A DNA stretch of 64,000 nt from RYN-230 sp963834705 (GTDB lineage Bacteria; Actinomycetota; Actinomycetes; Streptosporangiales; Streptosporangiaceae): contig CAWICV010000007.1 of the NCBI GenBank assembly GCA_963834705.1, positions 1-64,000 of the forward strand. The letters run 5' to 3'. A program made the position numbers and the translations under genes. Positions 36,411 through 44,910 of this stretch are shown one piece after another (positions within the stretch are counted from its first letter, which is position 1; each line of letters opens with the position of its first letter). Below the pieces are notes generated by a model, which was not told the DNA's origin, searched no databases, and saw nothing but the letters and a program-made list of their open reading frames with translations.

Positions 36411-39071
36411 TCAGCGCACCTCTTCTCGGGGCAGGCCGAGCACGCGCTCGCCGACCAGGGACAGCAGGATCTGGGTCGTCCCGCCGGCGATGCTCAGGCA
36501 GCGGGTGAGCATGAACTCGTGCACCGCGTCGGCGGCGGTGCCGTCGGCGGCCGCGCCGGCCGGGCCGGACAGGGTCAGCGCGGCTTCGGCCACCGCCTGG
36601 CGATGTGTCACGCCGATCAGCTTGCGGACCGCCGCCTGCTGGCCCGGCTCCGCGCCACCCAGTTCGGCTAGGGTAGCCCGGAGGTCCAGCAGCGATCCGG
36701 CCAGCCCGTCGGCGATCAGCCCGCCGACCTGCTCCGTGACTGCCGGGTCTCCGTCCCGGCCGGCCGCGCGGACCTGGCTGATCAGCCCGTCCACCGCCGC
36801 GCCGAACCCCGACCCGCGGCCCATCGCGATGCGTTCCGCGGCCAGCGTGCTGCGCGCGATCCGCCAGCCGTCGCCCGGCTGGCCGAGCAGGCAGTCATCG
36901 GGCACGACGACCCCGTCCAGGAACACCTCGTTGAACATGGCCCGTCCGGTCATTTCGCGCAGCGGCCGGATGTCGATGCCTGGGCTGGTCATGTCGAGCA
37001 GGAAGTAGCTGAGCCCGCGGTGCTTGGCCACGGTGGGGTCGGTGCGCGCCAGGCAGATAGCCCAGTCCGCCTGGTGGGCCAGGGACGTCCAGACTTTCTG
37101 CCCGGTCAGCTGCCAGCCTCTGCCTCCCGCCCGCCTCCCCGTGCTCTCTTCACCCTCCCCACCCCCGGTCACCGGCTCGGCCCGGGTGCGCACCCCGGCC
37201 AGGTCGGAACCGGCCTCCGGCTCGCTGAACAGCTGGCACCAGGTGATCTCGCCGCGCAGCGTGGGCCAGATGAACCGGTCCCGCTGGGCCGGGGTGCCGT
37301 GCCGCAGGATGGCGTGCCCGGCCCAGCCGCCGATGACCAGGTCCGGCCGGGCCAGCCCGGCCCGGTTCAGCTCCTCGTCGACGATGAGCTGGGTGACCAG
37401 CGAGGCGGACTGGCCGTAGGGGGCGGGCCACTGCGGGGCGGCGTAGCCGACGTCGGCCAGCGCGGCCCGGCGCTGCTCCGCGGGCAGCGCAGCCACCGCC
37501 TCAGCCACCTCCCGGATCTCTGCTAGCCCGGGGGGGCGACCCCCCGCTCTGCTTCCCCGGGGGACTACCCCCGGAGCCCCCGGCCCCCGATCGCCGCTCC
37601 GCGCCGAGGCCGGCGGCCGGCCGTGTGGGCTGGGGTGGCCGTGCGGGCTGGGGTGGCCGTGCGGGCTGGGGTGGCCGTACGGGCTGGGGCGGTGGATCCT
37701 CCATGGTCGGCTCCGGGTCCGGGCCGCCGAGGTTGAACGCCGAGGCGGCGGCGGGCGCCGGCCAGCGCGAGTTCGGCCACCCGGCGCCGCCAGGCGGCGG
37801 AACCGCCGAGCAGCTGACGCACCGCCAGCGCCCGGCGCAGGTACAGATGGAGCGTCGTGCTCCCAGGTGAAGCCGATCCCGCCGAGTACCTGGATACAGT
37901 CCTTGGCGTTATCCACCGCGTCATCCAGCGCCACCGCGGCCGCGGCCGCCGCGGCCAGCGGGTGCTCGTCCGGCGCCTCGTCCGCGGCCCGTGCCGCGTC
38001 CCAGGCCAGCGCGGTGGCCCGGTCGGCCCGGCAGAGCATCCCGGCGCACAGGTGCTTGACCGCCTGGAATGAGCCGATGGCCCGGCCGAACTGGTGCCGG
38101 GTCCGGGCGTACTGGGCCGCGGTGTCGCAGCACCAGCTGGCTACCGCGGCCGCCTCCACTGCGGCCAGCGTCGCGGCCAGGTCCCGGACCCGGGAGGTGC
38201 CCAGCCCGGCGATGATCTGCTCCGGGCCGATGACCGCCCCGTCCAGGTGGACGTCGGCCAGCGCGCGGGAGAAGTCCACCGGCGGCCGGGGCTGCAGGGT
38301 CAGCCCGGGCTGGCTGGCCGGGGCCAAGAACCACACCGCCTCGCCCCGCCCGGCCCGAGTCACCGGGCCGTCCACGACCAGCCCGTCCACGACCCGCCCG
38401 TCCACGACCGGCCCGTCCACGACCCCGCCTTCCACGACCCGCCCGTCCACGACCCGCCCGTCCGCAGCCGGCCCGTCCGCCACCGGCACCACGGCAGCCA
38501 GCAGCAGGTGCGTCGCGCTGCCCGCGCCGAGTACCAGGCCGGTGTCACCGGTCACCCGCAGCGTCCCGCCCGCCTGCCAGGCCCCTCGCAGCGTCCCGGC
38601 CGAGAGAGCCACCGCGGCGCTGGCCCGGCCGGCCGCCAGCTCGGGGAGCAGGGCGAACCCGGCGGGCTGGGCGGGGTGGGAGGTGGATCTGGCTGCCTCG
38701 GGCGGCGCGGCCGTGGCGCCGGGCTTGGCCGGCGCGCCGGCCAACAGCAGGCCGGCCAGCAGGGTGGGCATGACCGGACCCGGAATCAGCGCGGCCGTCA
38801 CCTGTTCCAGCGCGGCGGCCAGGTCGGCTACGGTGCCGTCGGCACCGCCCACCGCGGCGGGCAGCGCGATCGAGAAAACTCCGAGCTCGGCGAGGCCGTC
38901 CCAGCAGTGGGCAGCCGCGGCCGCGGCCAACCCGGAACCTGGACCGCCCGCCGCACCAGCCCCGGAACCTGGTTCCAGCTGCCGGACGGCCGCGATCGGA
39001 TCGACGCCCTTGGCCCAGTCACGCATGGCCGCCTGCAGGGCCCGCTGCTCCTCAGTAATCGCGATCGGCAC
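36411..39071 (-). CDS. chsE3: fused two-domain acyl-CoA dehydrogenase, FadE34/ChsE3-like, with a disturbed linker
   Basis: FadE34-type enzymes are single chains of two acyl-CoA dehydrogenase halves that act on the five-carbon steroid side chain. The N-half (AITEEQRALQAAMRDWAKG...DAVDNAKDCIQVLGGIGFTW) and C-half (VAALPAEQRRAALADVGYA...CLSIAGGTTQILLSLVGERV) match. Between 37500 and 37870 the frame wanders: family residues HLYLRRALAVRQLLGG and NLGGPDPEP occur in two other frames, while the main frame stays open by chance. This linker also holds a 4x18-bp repeat and the 82-bp palindromic element; a 15-bp repeat at 38371-38490 expands the N-half. GTG 39071 follows GAGGAGGG. Confidence 0.85.
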   Translation of the reverse strand: MPIAITEEQRALQAAMRDWAKGVDPIAAVRQLEPGSGAGAAGGPGSGLAAAAAAHCWDGLAELGVFSIALPAAVGGADGTVADLAAALEQVTAALIPGPVMPTLLAGLLLAGAPAKPGATAAPPEAARSTSHPAQPAGFALLPELAAGRASAAVALSAGTLRGAWQAGGTLRVTGDTGLVLGAGSATHLLLAAVVPVADGPAADGRVVDGRVVEGGVVDGPVVDGRVVDGLVVDGPVTRAGRGEAVWFLAPASQPGLTLQPRPPVDFSRALADVHLDGAVIGPEQIIAGLGTSRVRDLAATLAAVEAAAVASWCCDTAAQYARTRHQFGRAIGSFQAVKHLCAGMLCRADRATALAWDAARAADEAPDEHPLAAAAAAAVALDDAVDNAKDCIQVLGGIGFTWEHDAPSVPAPGAGGASAARRFRRLAAPGGRTRAGRRPPPPRRSTSAARTRSRPWRIHRPSPYGHPSPHGHPSPHGHPSPHGRPPASARSGDRGPGAPGVVPRGSRAGGRPPGLAEIREVAEAVAALPAEQRRAALADVGYAAPQWPAPYGQSASLVTQLIVDEELNRAGLARPDLVIGGWAGHAILRHGTPAQRDRFIWPTLRGEITWCQLFSEPEAGSDLAGVRTRAEPVTGGGEGEESTGRRAGGRGWQLTGQKVWTSLAHQADWAICLARTDPTVAKHRGLSYFLLDMTSPGIDIRPLREMTGRAMFNEVFLDGVVVPDDCLLGQPGDGWRIARSTLAAERIAMGRGSGFGAAVDGLISQVRAAGRDGDPAVTEQVGGLIADGLAGSLLDLRATLAELGGAEPGQQAAVRKLIGVTHRQAVAEAALTLSGPAGAAADGTAADAVHEFMLTRCLSIAGGTTQILLSLVGERVLGLPREEVR
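37527..37608 (+). repeat. 82-bp palindromic element, copy A, inside fadE34-like gene
   Basis: GC-rich element with internal inverted runs (GGGGGCGACCCCC; CCCCGGGGGACTACCCCCGG) that matches 49443-49524 in inverted orientation with four differences in 82 positions. It lies antisense to the acyl-CoA dehydrogenase gene and introduces no stop in the open frame. The matching edges are sharp: CCCGGGGGG at one end and TCCGCGCCGAG at the other. Confidence 0.88.
37621..37692 (+). repeat. four copies of an 18-bp unit in the fadE34 linker
   Basis: Unit CCGTGCGGGCTGGGGTGG repeated four times without gaps (one or two changes per copy), 12 bp from the palindromic element. In the gene's open frame it reads as repeated HGHPSP. 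Confidence 0.9.
38371..38490 (+). repeat. 15-bp minisatellite inside the fadE34 N-half, about eight copies
   Basis: The unit TCCACGACCCGCCCG starts at 38371 and repeats every 15 bp to about 38490 with drift in the last copies. In the protein it adds repeats of VVDGR/VVDGP to a surface region of the dehydrogenase. Confidence 0.88.
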
Positions 39072-39101
39072 CGGCCCTCCTCTTCGGCTCCGCCCCAAAA
39101 T

Positions 39102-39115
39102 TAGAACACGTTATA
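39102..39115. promoter_or_regulatory. KstR operator between the fadE34-like gene and kstR
   Basis: TAGAACACGTTATA fits TnnAACnnGTTnnA. It sits 31 bp upstream of the GTG of the dehydrogenase gene and 155 bp upstream of kstR, consistent with control of the side-chain operon and possible autoregulation. Confidence 0.88.
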
Positions 39116-39269
39116 CCTCACTGAGGCCAGCCAGCCGACCTGCCCCGCCGCCCTGTGATTGATACGCTGGACTGTAGAACAAGCCCTGCAACCAGCCCGG
39201 CTTACCCCCATATGCCGATGGCTGAGGCCGGGAATGGCGCCGAGTCATGGGACAGGACGAGAGGCCTCG

Positions 39270-39887
39270 ATGGCATCGCCGAGAACACGTAGCACTATTG
39301 CGCCGAATGCACCCACGGATGCCGAACTGGGCTCGGCCGCACAGCGCGACCGGCGCAAGCGGATCCTGGACGCGACGCTGGCCCTGGCGTCCAAGGGCGG
39401 CTACGAGGCGGTGCAGATGCGGACCGTGGCGCAGCGGGCCGACGTGGCGCTGGGCACGCTGTACCGGTACTTCCCGTCCAAAATCCACCTGCTGGTGTCC
39501 GGCCTGGCCCGGGAGTTCGAGCGCACCCAGGAGAAGCTGAACCGGGCGCCCATCCCAGGCGATACGCCGTATGACCGGATGCTGTACGTGCTGAGCCGGA
39601 TGACCCGGTCCATGCAGCGCGAGCCGATGCTGGCCGAGGCGATGACCCGGGCCTTCATGTTCGCCGATCCGAGCGCGGCCGCCGAGGTCAACACCGTGGC
39701 CCGGCTGATGGAGCAGACCCTGACCCGGGCCATCCACGAAGGCGAGCCGTCCGAGGACGACAAGGCGATCGCCCGGGTGATCGGAGACGTGTGGCTGTCC
39801 AACCTGGTCGCCTGGGTGACCCGGCGCGCGTCCGCCAACGACGTCACCAACCACCTGGAACTGGCCGCCCGGCTGCTGCTGCGCTGA
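39270..39887 (+). CDS. kstR: TetR-family cholesterol catabolism repressor KstR, 205 aa
   Basis: KstR represses steroid catabolic genes and is released by a CoA thioester of an early side-chain intermediate. The DNA-binding domain is highly alike to mycobacterial KstR: LGSAAQRDRRKRILDATLAL, ASKGGYEAVQMRTVAQRADV, LGTLYRYFPSKIHLLVSGL. The ligand domain keeps EAMTRAFMFADPSAAAEV and ARVIGDVWLSNLVAWVTRRA. ATG 39270 lies after GAGAGG. It is divergent from the fadE34-chsE1-chsE2-chsH2-chsH1-ltp2 operon. Confidence 0.95.
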   Translation: MASPRTRSTIAPNAPTDAELGSAAQRDRRKRILDATLALASKGGYEAVQMRTVAQRADVALGTLYRYFPSKIHLLVSGLAREFERTQEKLNRAPIPGDTPYDRMLYVLSRMTRSMQREPMLAEAMTRAFMFADPSAAAEVNTVARLMEQTLTRAIHEGEPSEDDKAIARVIGDVWLSNLVAWVTRRASANDVTNHLELAARLLLR

Positions 39888-39916
39888 GTATGCAGCACGG
39901 GCGGGCAGCCAGACGG

Positions 39917-41704
39917 TCAGCCCATCAGGGTGTCCAGGAACGGGTTGCTGAACACGGAGTTGGGGTCGTAACTGGTCAGGATCGAGACCGCGGTGGACCA
40001 GTTGCCGGTGCCGGCCTGGCCGGCGCTGACCGCGGCGGGCACGGTCCTGCCCAGGACCGAGGTGCTGGTCCACGGCGCGGCCGGGGTGCACGCCCAGGCC
40101 TTGGACCACTCCGGGCGGACGGTCGCGTAGCTGCCGGTGTAGTGGCTCCAGATCCACGACTCCAGATCCGTGTAAAACTGCGAGAAGCCCGGCGTGACCG
40201 GCAGCGTGCCCATGTCCAGCCAGACCGCCACGTCCCACTCGGGGTGGTCCGGGCGGGGCCGGATCGAGGACAGGATCGGCGACTGTGCGCCGCTCACCAC
40301 GGAATCGGCGGTCTGGTCGAGCCCGGTGACCCGGATCTCGACCGGGCCGTTCATCGGGTACTGGCCGTTGCCCTGGTAGTAGCCGAGCCGGCTGGTGTAC
40401 CGCGCGTAGAAGTCGCTGACCACCTGCTGGATGCTGGCCCGGGCGGTGATTACGGCGAAGCCCGCTTCGACGATCCGGACCGTGCTCGGCTTGACGTAGA
40501 GCAGCACGTCCTGGGACTGGCCCCAGATGTCCCACACCCCGTCGAATACCAGCCCGGTGTCCACCAGCCCTATCGCGATCCCCTCGAACGCGGGGGTGCC
40601 GCTGACATCACCGGCCGCCACCGCACCGAAGAACGTGTTCTCCGAACTGGTCACGCTGTTGGTGAAGCCGTAGTTGTACGGGCTGGTGACCTTCACCGAC
40701 AGGGCCGGCTTGGTGGCCGCCAGGGACCACACCTTGATCCATGGGGTGTCGGTGAACGGGAACCAGATGGCCTCGATCCGGCCCGCGCTGTCCACGTAGC
40801 TGGCGAACGAGCTGGACCCGGCGCTGGCCGGCGGGGCGAACAGGTCGGCCGCGGACACGTCAACCCAGCTCTGGCAGCGCAGCGTCTGGTTCGCCGCGAC
40901 CTGCATCGTGACGCTGGTAATGAAGGCGCGGCCCAGGTGGGCCAGGAAGGCGCGGATATCTGGGTCGGTGCGCTGGAACGTCTGCAGCACGTACTGCCCG
41001 GCCGGCGCGCTCCACACCACGGCGGTCAGCGAGACCACCAGGTTGGACAGCGAGCCGTAGCTCTGCCCGGCCAGCGGCGTCTCCCCGGCGCCGGGGATGG
41101 CGCTGCCGTGCGCGTTGATGGCCAGCGCCCCACCGAGCGTGATGTCACCCGGCGCGGGCATGGCGCATAAGCCGTACCCCGCGGCGGCCAGCGTGCTGGT
41201 CAATGTGTCCATGGTGATGCCGGCCTGGGCGGTGACGGTGGCGGGCGGCCCGGCGGTGATGCTGGCCGAGGTCAGGTGCTGCGTGGTGTCAACCAGCACA
41301 TAAGCCGCCCCGGTGCTGCCCGCGGGCAGCAGGATCGGTGACCAGTTGTGGCTCATGCCCTTGGCCCGCAGCCGATAGCCGTTGGCGTTGGCCCAGTTGG
41401 CCAGCGTGACCACGTCGCTGGGTGAGGCCGGGGCGCAGGTCCAGACGTTATCGACGATGATCATGCCGGCCCAGTTCTGGTAGGCCTGCTGGTACACGGA
41501 GATCGACGACGGGAAGTTGGGCGGCGGGCTGCTGGTGGCGGCCGCGCTGGCCGGGCTGGCCCGGAACACCGGGGTCCAGGCGAGGGCGCCCGCGGCGGCC
41601 GCACCGGCCAGGAACGCCCGCCGGGATGGCCCGGCGGAGCCGGGCTGGCCCGCGGCGCGGGGAGCGTGGCTGATCTGGTCGCGATCGTCGTGGCGAGACT
41701 GCAT
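39917..41704 (-). CDS. Tat-exported class II cholesterol oxidase (VAO family), 595 aa
   Basis: Class II cholesterol oxidases hold FAD covalently on a His and turn cholesterol into cholest-4-en-3-one outside the cell. A Tat signal SRRAFLAGAAAAGALAW starts near residue 27. The mature part aligns by eye along its length with the Brevibacterium sterolicum enzyme: PPNFPSSISVYQQAYQNWAG, VVTLANWANANGYRLRAKGM, SHNWSP (His at the FAD-linking position), LGGALAINAHGSAIPG, PVEIRVTGLDQTAD, RPRPDHPEWDVAVWL. ATG 41704 follows AGGAGAG. It is the likely entry enzyme for extracellular sterol. Confidence 0.9.
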   Translation of the reverse strand: MQSRHDDRDQISHAPRAAGQPGSAGPSRRAFLAGAAAAGALAWTPVFRASPASAAATSSPPPNFPSSISVYQQAYQNWAGMIIVDNVWTCAPASPSDVVTLANWANANGYRLRAKGMSHNWSPILLPAGSTGAAYVLVDTTQHLTSASITAGPPATVTAQAGITMDTLTSTLAAAGYGLCAMPAPGDITLGGALAINAHGSAIPGAGETPLAGQSYGSLSNLVVSLTAVVWSAPAGQYVLQTFQRTDPDIRAFLAHLGRAFITSVTMQVAANQTLRCQSWVDVSAADLFAPPASAGSSSFASYVDSAGRIEAIWFPFTDTPWIKVWSLAATKPALSVKVTSPYNYGFTNSVTSSENTFFGAVAAGDVSGTPAFEGIAIGLVDTGLVFDGVWDIWGQSQDVLLYVKPSTVRIVEAGFAVITARASIQQVVSDFYARYTSRLGYYQGNGQYPMNGPVEIRVTGLDQTADSVVSGAQSPILSSIRPRPDHPEWDVAVWLDMGTLPVTPGFSQFYTDLESWIWSHYTGSYATVRPEWSKAWACTPAAPWTSTSVLGRTVPAAVSAGQAGTGNWSTAVSILTSYDPNSVFSNPFLDTLMG

Positions 41705-41762
41705 CGGCTCTCCTACGTACTCGGGCCCCGCGCGGCCGTGGCGCCGGCTTAGTGCCCCAGCT

Positions 41763-41782
41763 AACCAAGCATGCGCTTGGTT
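41763..41782. promoter_or_regulatory. 20-bp palindrome upstream of the cholesterol oxidase
   Basis: AACCAAGCATGCGCTTGGTT is a perfect inverted repeat, typical in size for a TetR operator. It contains CAAG and CTTG half-sites like those of KstR2, but with a six-base instead of two-base gap. It lies between the KstR site and the cholesterol oxidase start. Confidence 0.55.
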
Positions 41783-41830
41783 GGTTCCGGTGAACTCACC
41801 ATAAACAGCACCAGTCGGCCCGGCAAGACT

Positions 41831-41844
41831 TGAAACAAGTTCTA
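41831..41844. promoter_or_regulatory. KstR operator upstream of the cholesterol oxidase
   Basis: TGAAACAAGTTCTA fits TnnAACnnGTTnnA, though it is a less perfect palindrome than the others. It lies 127 bp before the ATG of the cholesterol oxidase. The rest of the 357-bp gap (41705-42061) holds the palindrome at 41763 and a terminator at 42009. Confidence 0.7.
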
Positions 41845-42008
41845 TTTCTACTAAAAAGGTGAGCCGCACTTATCAACGCGGTGAGTAATTGGTGCCGCTA
41901 TGCCCCGCGCGACCGCGGGAATCCGTCACTCCGGTGCGGGTCCTGCCACCAGCGCGGACCTGCTCACGCGCGCTGGCCGCGGCTCAGTAAAGGCGGGCAG
42001 CACGCCGC

Positions 42009-42040
42009 GGGCGCCTGATCAGCGAGCTGATCAGGCGCCC
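42009..42040 (-). terminator. strong hairpin after the DUF3068 gene
   Basis: GGGCGCCTGATCAG and CTGATCAGGCGCCC form a perfect 14-bp stem with a 4-base loop (CGAG), starting 22 bp past the end of the DUF3068 gene on the minus strand. Confidence 0.75.
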
Positions 42041-42061
42041 AGTGCGGATGCTAAGCGGCGG

Positions 42062-43039
42062 TCAGGTGGCGGGACCGTGCGCGGCGGGCTGCGGGATGGT
42101 GTCCTCGGCGGCCTCCGGCTGGTCGCCGCGCCGCGTCTGGGCCAGCACTATGCCGAGCACCAGCGCGATCACCCCGAGCACGCCGAGCACGATCGGCAGG
42201 ACCACCTCCACCAGGGAGATCTTGCTGCGGGCCGTATTGTCCAGGCCGACCACCGTATGCAGGCTCTGCGGGGTGAACTTCAGCGTCCCGTTGAGGATCA
42301 CCAGCTTGGTGGCCCCGGTGGAGTCCTCCAGGGTCAGGCTCTGCGTCTCGGTCGTGTTCAGCTGCGCGCCGGTCTCCGGGTCCACCCAGAACGTGTTGGT
42401 GGCGGTGTACCACTCCGGCAGTGTCACGCTCGCCGTGCCGCCCATCCCGACCAGCGAGGCAGGCAGCGTCACGGTGCCGTCCGAGACGTGCGTGACGTGC
42501 TCCACGTACCGGTTGACCGGGATGCCGTCGATGGTCGGGGTGCCGGCGAACCTGGCCGGCTCGGGCTTGTTGATCGCGGGGTCGAACACCTGGTACGTGA
42601 GCTGCTGGGTGCCGAACGGCCACAGGAAGCCGACCAGCCCGGTCTGCTTGATCGAGCTGTTGCCACCGACATTGGCGCCACAGCAGGTGACCAGCTCGGC
42701 GGTGCGCCGGTCGAAGGCGAAGCGGCGCGAGCTGTACTCGAATGGCAGCGAATTGGTGGTGTCGTACAGGTAGGTGAAGCCGTTCCACACCGCGGTGCTG
42801 GACGAGCCCGCGGCCGCGTCGCCCTTGACCGTGCTGGTCACCAGCATGTTGGCGCCGCTTATCTCGTGGATCTTGCTCGGGCTGAAGTACTGCACTCCGG
42901 TGCCGCTCAGCTGGGTCTTCAGATACTCGTTCAGCGGATACTTAATCAGCTGACCAGGCAGGTAGGTACGGACCAGGATGGCAACCACGATAAGGAACGC
43001 CCCGGCACCGGCGAGGGTGAGCCCGATGATGCGTCGCAT
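42062..43039 (-). CDS. DUF3068 (PorA-family annotation) membrane protein, 325 aa
   Basis: An N-terminal membrane helix (IIGLTLAGAGAFLIVVAILV), a large extracytoplasmic domain with a CC pair in AELVTCCGANVGG, and a second helix (VEVVLPIVLGVLGVIALVLGIVLA) with a short cytoplasmic tail are the DUF3068 pattern, as in M. tuberculosis Rv0227c. Function is unproven; an envelope role is likely from its neighbours. ATG 43039 follows GGAGGATCG. A KstR-type site lies 114 bp upstream. Confidence 0.85.
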   Translation of the reverse strand: MRRIIGLTLAGAGAFLIVVAILVRTYLPGQLIKYPLNEYLKTQLSGTGVQYFSPSKIHEISGANMLVTSTVKGDAAAGSSSTAVWNGFTYLYDTTNSLPFEYSSRRFAFDRRTAELVTCCGANVGGNSSIKQTGLVGFLWPFGTQQLTYQVFDPAINKPEPARFAGTPTIDGIPVNRYVEHVTHVSDGTVTLPASLVGMGGTASVTLPEWYTATNTFWVDPETGAQLNTTETQSLTLEDSTGATKLVILNGTLKFTPQSLHTVVGLDNTARSKISLVEVVLPIVLGVLGVIALVLGIVLAQTRRGDQPEAAEDTIPQPAAHGPAT

Positions 43040-43152
43040 CGATCCTCCTGAAAGGGCTGGCCACCACTTCTGGGTGCCGGCAACGGCAATGTTGCTGTGG
43101 GTAGTATCCAGGCGTCTTCGTTGCGAATCAACGGCAAACCGTGACACATGAC

Positions 43153-43166
43153 TGTAACAGGTTCTA
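43153..43166. promoter_or_regulatory. KstR-type operator between DUF3068 and acyltransferase genes
   Basis: TGTAACAGGTTCTA fits TnnAACnnGTTnnA and lies between divergent starts (43039 and 43207). The same 14-mer occurs at 51301, upstream of the arabinan operon, so the two sites probably share one regulator. Confidence 0.65.
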
Positions 43167-43206
43167 CCTCTAGGGTGTAGTTCATGATCCAGCGGCGGAG
43201 TAAGGT

Positions 43207-44910
43207 GTGACCCTTCTCCGGGCCAGCGCCCGGCCGGCCGGGCCGCAGGCAGCGCCCAGCACCGGTCACCAGAACGCGCTGGACGGCCTGCGGGCGCTGG
43301 CGGCCATGGCCGTCATCGTCACCCACGTCGGCGGGCTGACCGGCTACGTGCTGACCGGCACCCCGGCGTCGTGGGTGGTGAGCCGGGGCAACATCGGGGT
43401 GCCGATCTTCTTCGTGCTGTCTGGCCTGCTGCTGTACCGGCCGTGGGCGGCGGCCGCACTGACCGGGCAGCCGCGCGGCCGGCTGGGTTCCTACCTGCGC
43501 CGCCGGGCGCTGCGCATCCTGCCCGCGTACTGGGTGGTGGTGCTCGTCGCGCTGCCGGTACTCAACCCGGGACCGGCCCGGCACGCCTGGCCGTGGATCC
43601 AGTACCTGCTGCTGGTGCAGAACTACGACCCGCATCCGTGGTGGGCGGGCACCGGCGCGGCCGGCCTGGCCCAGGACTGGAGCCTGGTCGTCGAGGTGTC
43701 GTTCTACCTGGTCCTGCCCATACTGGCGGCGCTGCTCGCCTGGCACGCCGGGCGGGCCGGCTGGGCCGGGTGGCGAACCAGGCCGGCCACCGACCTGGCC
43801 GGCCGCGCCCGCCGGCTGCTGGCCGCCGTCACCATCCTCGGCCTGTCCTCGTTCGGCTGGACCCTGCTCGCCTACTACCCGCACGCCGAATTCTGGTTCA
43901 ACGCCACCCTGCCGCCGCTGCTCATCTGGTTCGCGGCCGGCCTGGCCATCGCGGTGGTCGCGGCGTGGGCGGCGGCCGAGCCAGCAGGCGACGGGCCGGC
44001 CAGCCGGTTCTGCCGGGCCGTCGCGTCGTCGGCGGGCATGTGCTTCCTCATCGCTGGCTGCGCGTTCGCCATCGCGTGCACCCCGGCGGCCGGGCCGGAG
44101 TTCATCAGCCTGCTGAGCCCGTGGAGCGCGGAGCTGCGGCTGGCCTTGTTCACCGTGGTGGCCGTGGCGCTGGTGGCGCCGGTCGCGTTCCAGCCCGCCC
44201 TGGCCGGACCACCTGGACTGCCGCTATCCAGCCGGGTACTGGGCAGCCCGGTGCCGCGGTTCGTCGGCAAGGTCTCCTACGGCATCTTCCTCTGGCAGTT
44301 GCTGATCGGCGCGGCCTTCTTCAGCGTGCTGCGGCTCAAGGGCCCGTTCCAGGGCGGGCACTACAACGGCCTGCAGACCGTGGGCATCATGGCCGCGGTG
44401 ATGCTGCTCAGCACGGCTGCCGCCACGCTGAGCTACTACCTGGTCGAGGTGCCGGCCCGGCGGATCGGGCGGCTGCGACTGGCCCTCCGGCGGCGGTCAG
44501 GGCTCGGGCAGGATCAGTGCGGCGGCCAGCCGGGCCACGATGATCAGGCAGATGACCTGCGGGACCGTGTTCCACAGGTCGGTCACCAGGCGGCCGGAGT
44601 CACCCGACCAGAGCAGCCGCTCGCCAACCACGCCGCAGACCAGTGCGGCCAGCAGCAGGGTGGCCAGCAGCCGGGGCCGGGCGAACTCGAGCCAGACCCG
44701 GCTGACCCGGCGGTTACTGGCCGCCGTCATGAACAGCCAGGTGGCGGCCGGCATGATGACGGCACCCGGGAAGCCGCCCAGCCAGAAACCGGTGAGCAGC
44801 AGCGCGCCGGTCAGCGTGGCCGCGATCAGGACCGACCACACGGCCCGCCAGAACCGGGCCCAGCGCGACCGGGCCCCGCCAGCGCCCGGCGGCACCGTGG
44901 AGCCCGCTGA
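43207..44910 (+). CDS. acyltransferase 3 family membrane protein, end uncertain
   Basis: Residues 20-430 form an acyltransferase-3 protein with about ten membrane helices: NALDGLRALAAMAVIVTHVG (with the conserved His), GVPIFFVLSGLLLYRPWA, RRRALRILPAYWVVV, WSLVVEVSFYLVLP and GKVSYGIFLWQLLIG. Such enzymes acylate envelope glycans or lipids. Similarity ends near RLALRRRSG at about 44500, where the protein should stop; the remaining 135 residues, rich in Gln, Pro and Gly, are the antisense of the aftD 3' end. A small indel that removed the stop is likely. Start GTG 43207 follows GGAGTAAGG. Confidence 0.8.
   Translation: MTLLRASARPAGPQAAPSTGHQNALDGLRALAAMAVIVTHVGGLTGYVLTGTPASWVVSRGNIGVPIFFVLSGLLLYRPWAAAALTGQPRGRLGSYLRRRALRILPAYWVVVLVALPVLNPGPARHAWPWIQYLLLVQNYDPHPWWAGTGAAGLAQDWSLVVEVSFYLVLPILAALLAWHAGRAGWAGWRTRPATDLAGRARRLLAAVTILGLSSFGWTLLAYYPHAEFWFNATLPPLLIWFAAGLAIAVVAAWAAAEPAGDGPASRFCRAVASSAGMCFLIAGCAFAIACTPAAGPEFISLLSPWSAELRLALFTVVAVALVAPVAFQPALAGPPGLPLSSRVLGSPVPRFVGKVSYGIFLWQLLIGAAFFSVLRLKGPFQGGHYNGLQTVGIMAAVMLLSTAAATLSYYLVEVPARRIGRLRLALRRRSGLGQDQCGGQPGHDDQADDLRDRVPQVGHQAAGVTRPEQPLANHAADQCGQQQGGQQPGPGELEPDPADPAVTGRRHEQPGGGRHDDGTREAAQPETGEQQRAGQRGRDQDRPHGPPEPGPARPGPASARRHRGAR

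Noticed and set aside
39172..39184. Half-site TGTAGAACAAGC upstream of kstR
   Set aside because: Lacks the GTT half-site, so it does not fit the operator consensus, though it could be a weak accessory site.
39111..40535. 474-codon minus-strand ORF across kstR and the cholesterol oxidase end
   Set aside because: Its translation is low-complexity and without family resemblance; it is a GC-rich shadow of two well-supported genes.
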